From Gemmatimonadaceae bacterium (GTDB lineage Bacteria > Gemmatimonadota > Gemmatimonadetes > Gemmatimonadales > Gemmatimonadaceae), in assembly GCA_036003045.1 (NCBI GenBank), contig DASYSS010000028.1, positions 62,001 through 126,000 on the forward strand: DNA of 64,000 bases. Direction: 5' to 3'. A program made the position numbers and the translations under genes. Each line of letters begins with the position of its first letter. Position 1 is the first letter of the stretch. The notes under the pieces are model-generated. The model worked only from the letters and a program-made list of their open reading frames with translations, was not told where the DNA came from and ran no database searches. Positions 8,379-17,300 of this stretch are shown piece after piece.

Positions 8379-8927
8379 GTGAAGAAAACCGTCTGGAAGT
8401 TCGGGCTGATCTCCGGGGCGATCATCTCCGCCCTGATGCTCGTCACGCTCCCCCTCGAGGACCGGATCGGTGAGCACAGCCTCACGGTCGGTTACACGAC
8501 CATGGTGCTCGCATTCCTGTTGATCTACTTCGGAATTCGCTCTTACCGCGACAACGTCGGCGACGGCTCGATCGGGTTCGGACGTGCGTTGGCCGTCGGG
8601 TCGCTCATCGCGGTGATCTCGAGCGTTTGCTACACGGCCACCTGGGAAGTCGTCTACTTCAACTTCATGCCGGACTTCATGACCAAGTATCAGGCGCACG
8701 AGATCAACAAGGTCAAAGCCAGCGGGGCCAGCCAAGCGGTGATCGATCAGCGCGCGGCTGAGATGCAGCGAATGGCCGAGTTGTACAAGAATCCCGCCTT
8801 TAACGCGGCGATGACGTTCATCGAGCCGCTGCCTGTAGGATTGGTGATCGCGCTCGTGTCGGCCGGTGCGCTGCGACGGCGCCGCTCGGCCGCGGACGGC
8901 GCATCGGGAGTGCTCGCGACCGGATGA
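8379..8927 (+). CDS. DUF4199 family inner-membrane protein
   Basis: 182 aa from GTG 8379. Four hydrophobic segments: KFGLISGAIISALMLVTL, VGYTTMVLAFLLIYFGIRSY, GFGRALAVGSLIAVISSVCY and a last one near LPVGLVIALVSAGALRRRR. The layout, with GIRSYRD after helix two and a long charged stretch (MTKYQAHEINKVKASGASQA) before the last helix, fits DUF4199 proteins. Function unknown. It lies ~120 nt downstream of the LuxR-type gene in the same direction. Confidence 0.8.
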   Translation: MKKTVWKFGLISGAIISALMLVTLPLEDRIGEHSLTVGYTTMVLAFLLIYFGIRSYRDNVGDGSIGFGRALAVGSLIAVISSVCYTATWEVVYFNFMPDFMTKYQAHEINKVKASGASQAVIDQRAAEMQRMAELYKNPAFNAAMTFIEPLPVGLVIALVSAGALRRRRSAADGASGVLATG

Positions 8928-8948
8928 CGGCGTGAGACGCGGCCGACG

Positions 8949-9638
8949 TCACTCTATCGACGCTCGAAACTGCCGAAGCACTTCGTCCATCGGGTCGACG
9001 CGAAACAACCCGGCGCGTGGATGCTCGAGCTCGATGATGACGTAGGTCGCGCTCGCGACCGTGGCGGCAATGCCGAGCATTGCGAAATTGATGATCGGCG
9101 GATGCATCTGGAAAGCCATGCGCTCCATGTCTACGTCGCCGAACATTTCGTTCATCGCGGGAAGCAGCAGCACGCGCGCGCTCTCACCCGTGGAAGTCGT
9201 GCACGCCGCCACCGCGGTGGAGAAGAGCTCGCTCTCGGCGCGTTGCAATTCCGGACTCGAGCCGAGCAACACGCTGCTGTTCGAGGAACCGTAGAACGCC
9301 ATCAATGCGTCCATGTAACGCCGAAAACCGCGGCGAACCGCCGGCTGCTGATCGGCGGGGAGAAGACTCACGCGAAGCCACGCGGTGCTCGCGGCGTTCT
9401 GCTGCTGAGCGACGAGTTGTCGTCTGTGTTGGAATCGGTCGGCAGCGCCGGAAAACATGAATCCGATGAGCAACGCGAGCAGACCGTACACGGCGCCTTC
9501 CACCACGCCGACACCGGCGCGCGCTTCCGGGCCCAACGCCAGGCGACGCCGGCCCAGGCGGCGCCCGATCTCGAGAAAACAAAGCATCCCGAGGAACAGC
9601 GCGAAGGCGAGTGCAATGCTGGCAACGACGAATGGCAT
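8949..9638 (-). CDS. Bestrophin-like (DUF4239) membrane protein
   Basis: 229 aa from ATG 9638; the frame extends upstream but that stretch is Arg/Ala-rich and unlike protein. An N-terminal helix (VVASIALAFALFLGMLCFLE), a second around VVEGAVYGLLALLIGFMFSG, then the conserved block FSGAADRFQHRRQLVAQQQN followed by WLRVSLLPADQQPAVRRGFR mark the DUF4239/bestrophin-like family. Two more helices close the protein (IINFAMLGIAATVASATYVI). Bestrophins are ion channels; channel activity in this bacterial branch is untested. It is divergent from the thioesterase gene at 9808. Confidence 0.8.
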   Translation of the reverse strand: MPFVVASIALAFALFLGMLCFLEIGRRLGRRRLALGPEARAGVGVVEGAVYGLLALLIGFMFSGAADRFQHRRQLVAQQQNAASTAWLRVSLLPADQQPAVRRGFRRYMDALMAFYGSSNSSVLLGSSPELQRAESELFSTAVAACTTSTGESARVLLLPAMNEMFGDVDMERMAFQMHPPIINFAMLGIAATVASATYVIIELEHPRAGLFRVDPMDEVLRQFRASIE

Positions 9639-9807
9639 GCGGGCCGCGCTCGGCTCCTCTACGAGGCGCGAGCAGGCGAGTCTGGGCGGCAGCGGCGACC
9701 GGAGTGGACGTTGGTCCAAGGTGCGACGCACATTGTCTCTTCCGACGGCCCTCGCGGGTTCGTCGTGCGCCGCGTCCGCCGCGACCCGCCAATACCGTCT
9801 CTTCTCC

Positions 9808-10281
9808 ATGCCTCCCGAATTCAAGGATCGTTACGCCAAGGATTTTCTCGTCGGATGGCGCGCCATGGACTTCAACGGTCACATGGCGAACACCGCCTAC
9901 CTCGACCTCGCCGCCGACGTGCGGTTGGCGTTTCTCGCCGACCACGGCTTTCCGCCGACCGAGCTGCGACGGCTCGCCATCGGGCCCGTGATCCGCAAGG
10001 AAGAGCTGGAGTATTTCCGGGAGGTCAACCTCCACGACACCGTGACGGTTACCTATGCGGCGCTCGCGTCGAGCCCAGACGGTGCCCGCTTCGTGATCGA
10101 GAACGAGATCTGGTCGGCCGCGGGTGAGCGGGCGGCGACGGTCCGCTCGACCGGCGGGTGGCTCGACCTCCGTACGCGAAAGCTCGTCACGCCTCCGCCC
10201 ATCCTTTTGGCGGCCCTACAGCACCTGCCGCGCGCCCCCGGATTCATCGAGCTCCCTTTGCCGACTGCGAAGACCGGATAG
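9808..10281 (+). CDS. Hot-dog-fold acyl-CoA thioesterase-like protein
   Basis: 157 aa from ATG 9808. The hot-dog signature GWRAMDFNGHMANTAYLDLA (residues ~13-32) carries the Asp/Asn-Gly-His motif that 4-hydroxybenzoyl-CoA-type thioesterases use, followed by EYFREVNLHDTVTVTYAAL, the usual second half of the fold. Likely hydrolyses an acyl-CoA; the substrate is unknown. The upstream 170 bases are shared with the divergent DUF4239 gene, so both promoters must lie there. Stop is 9 nt before the TTG that opens the sensor kinase frame. Confidence 0.8.
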   Translation: MPPEFKDRYAKDFLVGWRAMDFNGHMANTAYLDLAADVRLAFLADHGFPPTELRRLAIGPVIRKEELEYFREVNLHDTVTVTYAALASSPDGARFVIENEIWSAAGERAATVRSTGGWLDLRTRKLVTPPPILLAALQHLPRAPGFIELPLPTAKTG

Positions 10282-10290
10282 GCCCGCGAC

Positions 10291-13200
10291 TTGCCGAGTC
10301 CGCCCGCAGAATTATTTGGCTCGACCGAGGGGAATGCAGGCCCGACGCGTGCGGAAGGGGAAAACAGAGGCGTGGCACCTCAGACGGCGGACGAGCTCGC
10401 CAATGTGGAATCGAGACGGGTGAGAGCGCCCTCAGAGCCGCCCAATCCCGGCGTCGCCGAGGTTCTCGCGCACGGTGGAGAAATGGGCGCGTTGATGCGC
10501 ACCATCGATTGGGCCAGCACGCCCCTCGGTCCAGTCGACGCATGGTCGCCGACTCTCAAGACGATGGTCCGCTTCCTCCTCGCCAATCGCTTTCCGATCC
10601 TCCTTTGGTGGGGCCCGGACTACATCAGCCTTTACAACGACGCCTATCGGCCGATTCTCGGCGCGAAACATCCGCGGTCGATGGGCCAGCCCGTTCGCGA
10701 ATGCTGGTGGGAGATCTATGACGTCATCGGTCCCCTCATCGACACGCCGTTCCAGGGTGGGCCGGCGACTTGGATGGATGACATTCTCCTCGAGGTGAAG
10801 CGGCACGGATTCGCCGAAGAGACGCACTTCACGATCGCGTACAGTCCGGTTCCGGATCCGACGGCCGACCGAGGCATCGGCGGCGTCATCGCCACCGTTA
10901 CCGAAACGACCGAACAAGTCATCGCCGAGCGACGCGTGCTCGCGTTGCGAGACCTCGGCACGCAGTCGATCATGGAAGCACGCACGGTCGAACAGGCGTG
11001 TGCGGCGGCGGCGGACGTGCTGTCGAAGCACTCGCGAGACATTCCGTTCGCACTGATCTATCTGCTCGATCCAGACGGCAAGCGCGTCCGCCTTGCCGGC
11101 GCGATGGGAACGGCGGCAGGCGGCGCGATCAGTCCGGAGACGATCGACCTCGGCGACGCGGCGTCGGACCCCATGGGTTGGCCGATTCGCGAGGCACTCG
11201 AGGCGGAGGCTCTGCACATCGTCGAGCACCTCGGCGCTCGCTTCCGGGACATACCTCCGGGCCCATGGTCCGACCCGCCGCACACCGGCATCGTGGCGCC
11301 GATCGCGTCGAACATCGCGCACCGGCCGGTCGGCGTGCTCGTCGCCGGCGTGAGCCCGCGCCATGGATTCGACGAGCAATACGCGACGTTCTTCGAGCTC
11401 GTCGCGAGGCAGGTCTCGACGGCCGTCGTAAACGCGCGCGCCTACGAGGACGAGAAGCGGCGAGCGGAAGCGCTCGCCGAGTTGGACCGCGCCAAGACCG
11501 CCTTCTTCTCGAACGTGAGCCACGAGTTTCGCACACCGCTCGCGCTGCTGCTCGGTCCCGCGGAAGAAGTGCTGTCCGATCCGAAGCTGCCGGCGGGCGA
11601 CCGCCGCCGCATCGAGGTGATCCAACGCAACGCGCTGCGCCTGCAACGACTCGTGAACACGCTACTCGACTTCTCGCGGATCGAGGCAGGGCGCGTCGAC
11701 GCCGTGTACGACGGCGTCGACCTCGCGGCATCGACGAGGGAGCTCGCGTCGAACTTTCAGTCGGCGGTCGACGCGGCGGGGCTCACGCTCCTCATCGACA
11801 CGCCGCCGGTCGGACAACCCGTGTACGTGGATCGCGAGATGTGGGAAAAGATCGTCTTGAACCTCATCTCGAACGCGTTCAAGCATACTTTCGACGGCGA
11901 AATCGCCGTGTCGCTGCACGCCGACGAGACGCACGTCGAGCTCGTGGTGCGCGACACCGGGGTCGGTATTCCGTCGAACGAGATCGCGAACGTCTTCACG
12001 CGATTCAACCGCGTGCCGAACACACGATCGCGAACGCACGAGGGGAGCGGGATCGGATTGGCGCTGGTTCAGGAGTTGGTCCACCTGCATGGCGGGACGA
12101 TCACCGCGGCCAGCGACGAAGGCAGGGGAACGGCCTTCACGGTGCGCATACCGCTCGGCACCTCACACTTGCCGCAGGACAAGTTGGGCGCGGAACGTCC
12201 CCGCCCACCGGCCTCGATCGGCGCGACGCCATTCGTCGAAGAGGCGCTGCGGTGGCTGCCCGAGCGCGAACCGCCCACTGAGACGGACGGCCATTCGGCG
12301 ATCGGCGACGCGCCGGACGACGCTCGTGCCGAGACAAACGGAAGAGTTCTCATCGTCGACGACAACGCGGACATGCGCGACTACGTCACGCGTCTGCTCC
12401 GAGCCCGGGGTTGGACGGTCGACGCGGTGGCCGACGGACGCACCGCGCGCGACGCCGCTCTTCGTAAGCCGCCCGATCTAGTGTTGGCCGACGTCATGAT
12501 GCCCGGCCTCGATGGATTCGCGCTGCTGCACGAGCTGCGCGCAGACCAGCGGACTTCCGACGTTCCATTCATTCTGTTGTCGGCGCGCGCCGGTGAGGAA
12601 GCGCGAGTCGAAGGATTGGCCGCCGGCGCCGACGACTATCTCGTCAAACCGTTCTCGGCGCGGGAGCTCGCGGCGCGCGTGAAGGGAACGATTCACGCCG
12701 GGCAGGCGCGACGCGACATCAGACAGCGCACCGCGCAGGTCGAGACGCTGTTCAACAACGCGCCGATCGGCGTCTATCTCGTCGACGACGAGTTTCGTCT
12801 TGCCGCGCTGAATCCGACGGCGCAAGAGAGCTTCGGAGGGATTCCGGACTTGATCGGCCGGGATTTCGGCGACGTCATGCATCGGTTGCGAGCGCACGAC
12901 CGCGCCGACGAAGTGGTCCGACGCTTTCGGCACACGCTCGAAACCGGAGAGTCGTTCGGCTCACCGGAGGAGCGGCTCGAACAATCGGAAAGCGGAGAGA
13001 CCGCGTTCTATCAGTGGCGAATCAGCCGGATTCCGCTGGGCGACGGCCGGTACGGCGTGGTCTGCTACTTCCTCGACATCACCGGGCAGGTGCACGCGCG
13101 GCGTGACGCCGAGGCCGCGCGCGCGGCGGCCGAGAGTGCCAACAGCGCGAAGAGCGAGTTTCTGGCGGCGATGAGCCACGAGCTTCGTACTCCGTTGAAC

Positions 13201-13842
13201 GCCATCGCCGGGTACGTGCAGCTGCTGACGATGGGCGTTCACGGGCCGCTGAGCGACGAACAGCGGCAGGTCCTGCGGCGAGTCGAAATGAGCGAGCGGC
13301 ATCTGCTCGCACTCATCACCGACGTGCTGAACTTCGCGAAGATCGAGGCTCGGCGCGTGGACTACGACATCAAGCCGGTACCCCTCGCGTCGGCCGTGAT
13401 CGACGTCGGCACCATGATGGCGCCTCAGCTGATGGCAAAGAACCTGTCGTTCGAGAATCGCGTCCGAAACGCAGCAGCCGTGAGGGGCGATCCCGACAAA
13501 GTTCAGCAAATCCTCCTGAACCTGCTGTCGAATGCGGCGAAGTTCACGCCGGCGGGCGGCCGCATCGTCGTCGACGCCCCGACACGTGCCGAAGGCGAGG
13601 CGCCGGCTGAGACCTTCTTCCTGCGCGTGTCGGACACTGGGCCCGGAATTCCGAGCGACAAACAGGAGGCGATCTTCGAGCCGTTCGTGCAGGTCGAGCG
13701 CGGGCTCACGCGCCCGACCGAAGGCACGGGACTCGGCCTAGCGATCAGCCGCGACCTGGCGCGCGGCATGGGCGGAGATCTGCGCGTCCGCAGCCGCGTC
13801 GGCCAGGGTTCGTCGTTCACGCTCAGCATGCCCGCGGCATAG
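10291..13842 (+). CDS. Double hybrid sensor histidine kinase (PAS-GAF-HK-REC-PAS-HK)
   Basis: 1183 aa counted from TTG 10291; a GTG at 10372 behind a GGAAGGGG sequence is an equally good start (1156 aa). No membrane helix, so it is cytoplasmic. Order: PAS-like sensor (~60-200), GAF (~225-385), HisKA with phospho-His411 (SHEFRTP), HATPase (NLISNAFKHT, GSGIGLALVQELV), receiver with acceptor Asp734 (LADVMMPGLDG, Lys in YLVKPFS), second PAS (~800-930), second HisKA with His963 (SHELRTP), second HATPase (NLLSNAAKFTP, GTGLGLAISRDLA). No output-regulator gene is adjacent, so the partner is elsewhere. Its end is 6 nt from the convergent protease gene. Confidence 0.9.
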   Translation: MPSPPAELFGSTEGNAGPTRAEGENRGVAPQTADELANVESRRVRAPSEPPNPGVAEVLAHGGEMGALMRTIDWASTPLGPVDAWSPTLKTMVRFLLANRFPILLWWGPDYISLYNDAYRPILGAKHPRSMGQPVRECWWEIYDVIGPLIDTPFQGGPATWMDDILLEVKRHGFAEETHFTIAYSPVPDPTADRGIGGVIATVTETTEQVIAERRVLALRDLGTQSIMEARTVEQACAAAADVLSKHSRDIPFALIYLLDPDGKRVRLAGAMGTAAGGAISPETIDLGDAASDPMGWPIREALEAEALHIVEHLGARFRDIPPGPWSDPPHTGIVAPIASNIAHRPVGVLVAGVSPRHGFDEQYATFFELVARQVSTAVVNARAYEDEKRRAEALAELDRAKTAFFSNVSHEFRTPLALLLGPAEEVLSDPKLPAGDRRRIEVIQRNALRLQRLVNTLLDFSRIEAGRVDAVYDGVDLAASTRELASNFQSAVDAAGLTLLIDTPPVGQPVYVDREMWEKIVLNLISNAFKHTFDGEIAVSLHADETHVELVVRDTGVGIPSNEIANVFTRFNRVPNTRSRTHEGSGIGLALVQELVHLHGGTITAASDEGRGTAFTVRIPLGTSHLPQDKLGAERPRPPASIGATPFVEEALRWLPEREPPTETDGHSAIGDAPDDARAETNGRVLIVDDNADMRDYVTRLLRARGWTVDAVADGRTARDAALRKPPDLVLADVMMPGLDGFALLHELRADQRTSDVPFILLSARAGEEARVEGLAAGADDYLVKPFSARELAARVKGTIHAGQARRDIRQRTAQVETLFNNAPIGVYLVDDEFRLAALNPTAQESFGGIPDLIGRDFGDVMHRLRAHDRADEVVRRFRHTLETGESFGSPEERLEQSESGETAFYQWRISRIPLGDGRYGVVCYFLDITGQVHARRDAEAARAAAESANSAKSEFLAAMSHELRTPLNAIAGYVQLLTMGVHGPLSDEQRQVLRRVEMSERHLLALITDVLNFAKIEARRVDYDIKPVPLASAVIDVGTMMAPQLMAKNLSFENRVRNAAAVRGDPDKVQQILLNLLSNAAKFTPAGGRIVVDAPTRAEGEAPAETFFLRVSDTGPGIPSDKQEAIFEPFVQVERGLTRPTEGTGLGLAISRDLARGMGGDLRVRSRVGQGSSFTLSMPAA

Positions 13843-13848
13843 ACGCGA

Positions 13849-16800
13849 TCAGGGCGTTCGCAGTCTCACTTTGTCGGCGGGGCGCGGCGGCAGGGTGTGC
13901 TTCACCGTCGCCATCTGCTTCATGACTTCCTGGACGGCGCGCTCGAGCTGGTTGTCCTTTCCGGCCAACACCGAGGCCGCGTCGTTTTCGATCTCGATGT
14001 CCGGATCGACGCCGTGGCCCTCGATCACCCATTGGCCGTCGGCGCTCGCCAGGGCCGACGTCGGGACGTTGATCTGACCGCCGTCGATGAGCGGCACGCC
14101 GCCGTTGATGCCGACGACGCCGCCCCACGACCGCTTGCCGACGAGCGGTCCGAGCTTGGCCTGGCGGAACATATACGGGAAGATGTCGCCGTCGCTCGAC
14201 GAATACTCGTCGAGGATCGCCGCCATCGGGCCGACGAAGACCTGGTCGGGATACGTCGCGGGAATCTCGCTCGTACGAGAGTAGTTCATGCCGAGCAGCT
14301 CGCGCCGGAGACGCTCGATGAGCATTCTCGAAACGTTGCCGCCGCCGTTGGCGCGCACGTCCACGACCAGTCCTTCCTTCCGGATCTGCGGGTAGTACCA
14401 TTTGATGAACTCGCGCAAACCAGGAGCGCCCATGTCCGGGATGTGGATGTAGCCTACCTTGCCGCCGCTCAACTGCGAGACGCGCTTCTGGTTGGCGAGC
14501 ACCATGTCGAGGTAGTCGAGGTCCGTCTCGCTGGCGAGCGGACGGAAGGTCGTGCGGTGGCTCCCCGTGCCGTTGGCCGACGCCGCCAACGTGAGCGTCA
14601 CCGGCCGGTCAGCTTTGCCGCGGAGCATTCGGTACGGATCGTCGTCGCCGCGCAGCTCGTCGCCGTCGATCGCCAGCACGTACTCTCCGACCTTCGCTTC
14701 GACGCCGATCTCGGTGAGTGGTGAACGATAGGTCGCCTCTTCGTTCTCGCCCTGATAGATCTTCGAGATCTTGTACTTGCCGCTCGCCGAATCGACGGTG
14801 AACTCGGCGCCCGGGAGCGCGACCGGCGTGCGGGCGGGAATCTGGAAATCGCCGCCGGCGATGTACGTGTGCTGCACGCTCAACTCCGAGATCATCTCCT
14901 GGATCACGTAGTTGAGGTCCGCGCGATGATCGACGTAGGCGACGAGCGGCTTGTACTGGTCGTGGAGCGCTTGCCAGTCGTAGCCGTGCATGTTCTTGGC
15001 GTAGAAGTAGTCGCGATAGCGGCGCCACACTTCGTCGAAGATCTGCTCCCACTCCTCGCGCGGCACGCGGTCCACCTGGAGTCCGTCGAGCGACACCGGC
15101 TTGCGCGTCGTCTGCGCGTTGGCGGCCACGTCGTAGACGGCGAAGCCGCCCGACGCGGCGATCAACTTCTTCTGATCGCGCGACATCGCGAAGTTGCCGG
15201 CGTTGTCGAGAATGACGCTCGCCCGCCGATCCTTGAGCGAGTAGCTCGTGAGCACCGGCCGTCGCTCGCTCGGCCGCGAGTAGAAAGGCGCGCCGTTGAC
15301 GACGTACAGCAGCGCGGTCTTCGTCGCGACGAGACGTGAGATGTTGTCCGCCTCGATCGGCACGCGCGCGACGCGCGCCTCGATGCCGTCGAAATCGATT
15401 CGGATCTCTTGCGGATCCATCACTTTCGGGGCGCCCGCCTGCGTGGGAGCGGGACCGGCCGGTGGCGGGTTGGCCGCCGGGCGAGCGGCGGACGTGTCGA
15501 CCGTCACCTCGTCGTTTTCCATCGGGAACGGATTCTTGACGCTCTTTCGCAGCGCGAGCGCAAAAATTCCCGTCTGACGAACGGTGGCGTAGTTGAACTC
15601 GTCCTGAGACAACTGCGGCTCGTAGAACCGGTTGCTGAGGTAGTAGAGATAGTTGCCGTCGGGATCCCACGACGGATTGAATTCGTTGAACGTCGACGGC
15701 GTGACGCGGTGCGCCTTCCCCTCGGACGCCTGCCATACGTACACGGAGGAGCTCACCTCGTCGGAGTCGGTCATGCTCCAGGCGAGGGTGTTGCCGATCG
15801 GGGCCCAGACATAGTCGCCGATTCGGCTGCCGCGATCGTGCGCGACCTCGGTCACGGTCTTGTCGGCGACACGAACGACAAAGAGTTTGCCGTCTTTGTC
15901 GCTGAACGCGATACGAGAATTGTCTGGCGACCAGCTCGGCCCGAACCGCTGCGCCTTGCCCCCGGTGGTGAGTTGGACAGGCTTGCTCGATCCATCCTCG
16001 GCCGCCACCCAGATTTCCTCTTCACCGCTCTGGTCCGAGATGTAGGCGACCTTCGAGCCGTCGGGTGACCAAGTCGGCGACCGGTCGTGCGCGCTGCTCG
16101 AGTGCGTGAGGTTGCGCGTGAAGCCATGCTCGATCGGCACAGTGAAGATGTCGCCGCGCGCCGCGAACAGCGCACGCTCACCCTTGGGGCTGAGTCCGAA
16201 CGCCTCGACTTGCCCGGATGCGGAAACGCGCGACGGCCGCGTGTTGACCCCGTCGTCGGTCACCGTGATGTGGATCGGCCAGTCTTTGCCGGTCTTCGTG
16301 TCGTAAATCGACAGCTCGCCGGCCATTTCGTAGACGATCTTGCCGGTCTCCGGATCACCGCTCGGCCAACGCACGTCCCACGTCTTGCTGTGCGTGATTT
16401 GCGTGACGGCGCCCGTTGGGACGTCGTACGAGTAGAGATTGAACGTCCCGTCTTTGTCCGAGTTGTAGTAGATCTTGTTGCCGATCCAGATCGCGTCGCG
16501 CTCGGCCCGCGGCCCTTTGCTGATCGTCTTGGCCGAGTTGCTCGCAAAATCGAAGATGGCGAGGTAATTCGCCTGCCCGCCGGCATAGCGCTTCTCCGGG
16601 CGGAAGTCGCGGAACACCTTCGAGTAGACGATGCGATGCCCGTCGGGCGAATACGCGCCCGATCCGGCGAGCGGCATCGGGAGTGGAACGGCCGATCCGC
16701 CTTTGGGGCTCACCGTGTAGAGTCGCGTCTGGCCCAGCGTCCACGAGGCGCGCTGGCTCCGGAAGAGGATGCGCGATCCATCCTTCGTCCAACCATAGAC

Positions 16801-17163
16801 CTGATTGTCGTAGCCCCACCGCTCGGCGCGTGGCGCGCCGGTCGGATACCAGGTCAGCTGCTTCGGCACGCCGCCGGTCGTCGGCACGACGTACACCTGC
16901 TCGTCGCCGTCGTACTGGCCGGTAAACGCGACCGATTTCCCGTCGGGCGAGAATTTCGCGAACACCTCGACGCCGGGATGCGTCGTGAGTCGCGTCGCCT
17001 GACCGCCGTTGACGTTGGCGAGCCAGATGTCGCCGCCGTGCGTGAACGCAACTTGGTCGCCGTGGATGTCGGGGAAGCGAAGGAGCTTCGTTTGTGCCGG
17101 CGCCGCGGAGAGCGCCGCGAGGACGACGGCCGAAGCCAGCCGGATCGAGGTGGGGAATGTCAT
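13849..17163 (-). CDS. Exported tricorn-type S41 peptidase
   Basis: 1104 aa. Signal peptide at 1-~23 (ASAVVLAALSAAPAQT). A long WD40-like/PD40 propeller follows (repeated SPDGKSVAFTG, SPDGHRIVYS, SPDNSRIAFSD), then the tricorn core: His765 (ELSVQHTYIAGG), a PDZ-like region (~820-900), and the nucleophile Ser990 in EYSSSDGDIFPYMF, with RSWGGVVGI after it. Tricorn proteases cut peptides from other proteases into small pieces; here, being exported, it likely acts in the periplasm or outside. It lies downstream of the LolA/VPS10 fusion gene on the same strand, with 137 bases and a 13-bp inverted repeat between. Confidence 0.92.
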   Translation of the reverse strand: MTFPTSIRLASAVVLAALSAAPAQTKLLRFPDIHGDQVAFTHGGDIWLANVNGGQATRLTTHPGVEVFAKFSPDGKSVAFTGQYDGDEQVYVVPTTGGVPKQLTWYPTGAPRAERWGYDNQVYGWTKDGSRILFRSQRASWTLGQTRLYTVSPKGGSAVPLPMPLAGSGAYSPDGHRIVYSKVFRDFRPEKRYAGGQANYLAIFDFASNSAKTISKGPRAERDAIWIGNKIYYNSDKDGTFNLYSYDVPTGAVTQITHSKTWDVRWPSGDPETGKIVYEMAGELSIYDTKTGKDWPIHITVTDDGVNTRPSRVSASGQVEAFGLSPKGERALFAARGDIFTVPIEHGFTRNLTHSSSAHDRSPTWSPDGSKVAYISDQSGEEEIWVAAEDGSSKPVQLTTGGKAQRFGPSWSPDNSRIAFSDKDGKLFVVRVADKTVTEVAHDRGSRIGDYVWAPIGNTLAWSMTDSDEVSSSVYVWQASEGKAHRVTPSTFNEFNPSWDPDGNYLYYLSNRFYEPQLSQDEFNYATVRQTGIFALALRKSVKNPFPMENDEVTVDTSAARPAANPPPAGPAPTQAGAPKVMDPQEIRIDFDGIEARVARVPIEADNISRLVATKTALLYVVNGAPFYSRPSERRPVLTSYSLKDRRASVILDNAGNFAMSRDQKKLIAASGGFAVYDVAANAQTTRKPVSLDGLQVDRVPREEWEQIFDEVWRRYRDYFYAKNMHGYDWQALHDQYKPLVAYVDHRADLNYVIQEMISELSVQHTYIAGGDFQIPARTPVALPGAEFTVDSASGKYKISKIYQGENEEATYRSPLTEIGVEAKVGEYVLAIDGDELRGDDDPYRMLRGKADRPVTLTLAASANGTGSHRTTFRPLASETDLDYLDMVLANQKRVSQLSGGKVGYIHIPDMGAPGLREFIKWYYPQIRKEGLVVDVRANGGGNVSRMLIERLRRELLGMNYSRTSEIPATYPDQVFVGPMAAILDEYSSSDGDIFPYMFRQAKLGPLVGKRSWGGVVGINGGVPLIDGGQINVPTSALASADGQWVIEGHGVDPDIEIENDAASVLAGKDNQLERAVQEVMKQMATVKHTLPPRPADKVRLRTP

Positions 17164-17237
17164 GTGAGGAAGAGGGAGTTGGTCGTGCGCGCCCGCAAGC
17201 GGTGGGCGTGTTAGAAAGTCGTGTCGGTCACCGGTCT

Positions 17238-17299
17238 CCGGTCACGGGTCTCCGGCAACTGCGAGAAGCCAGAGCAAAGATCCGGTGACCCGTGACCGG
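17238..17299. repeat. 13-bp inverted repeat between two exported-protein genes
   Basis: CCGGTCACGGGTC at 17238-17250 has its exact reverse complement GACCCGTGACCGG at 17287-17299, separated by 36 bases. It starts just after the stop of the sortilin-type gene. There is no T-run on either side, so it may be a weak mRNA-end hairpin or a small mobile-repeat remnant rather than a classical terminator. Confidence 0.7.
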
Positions 17300-17300
17300 C

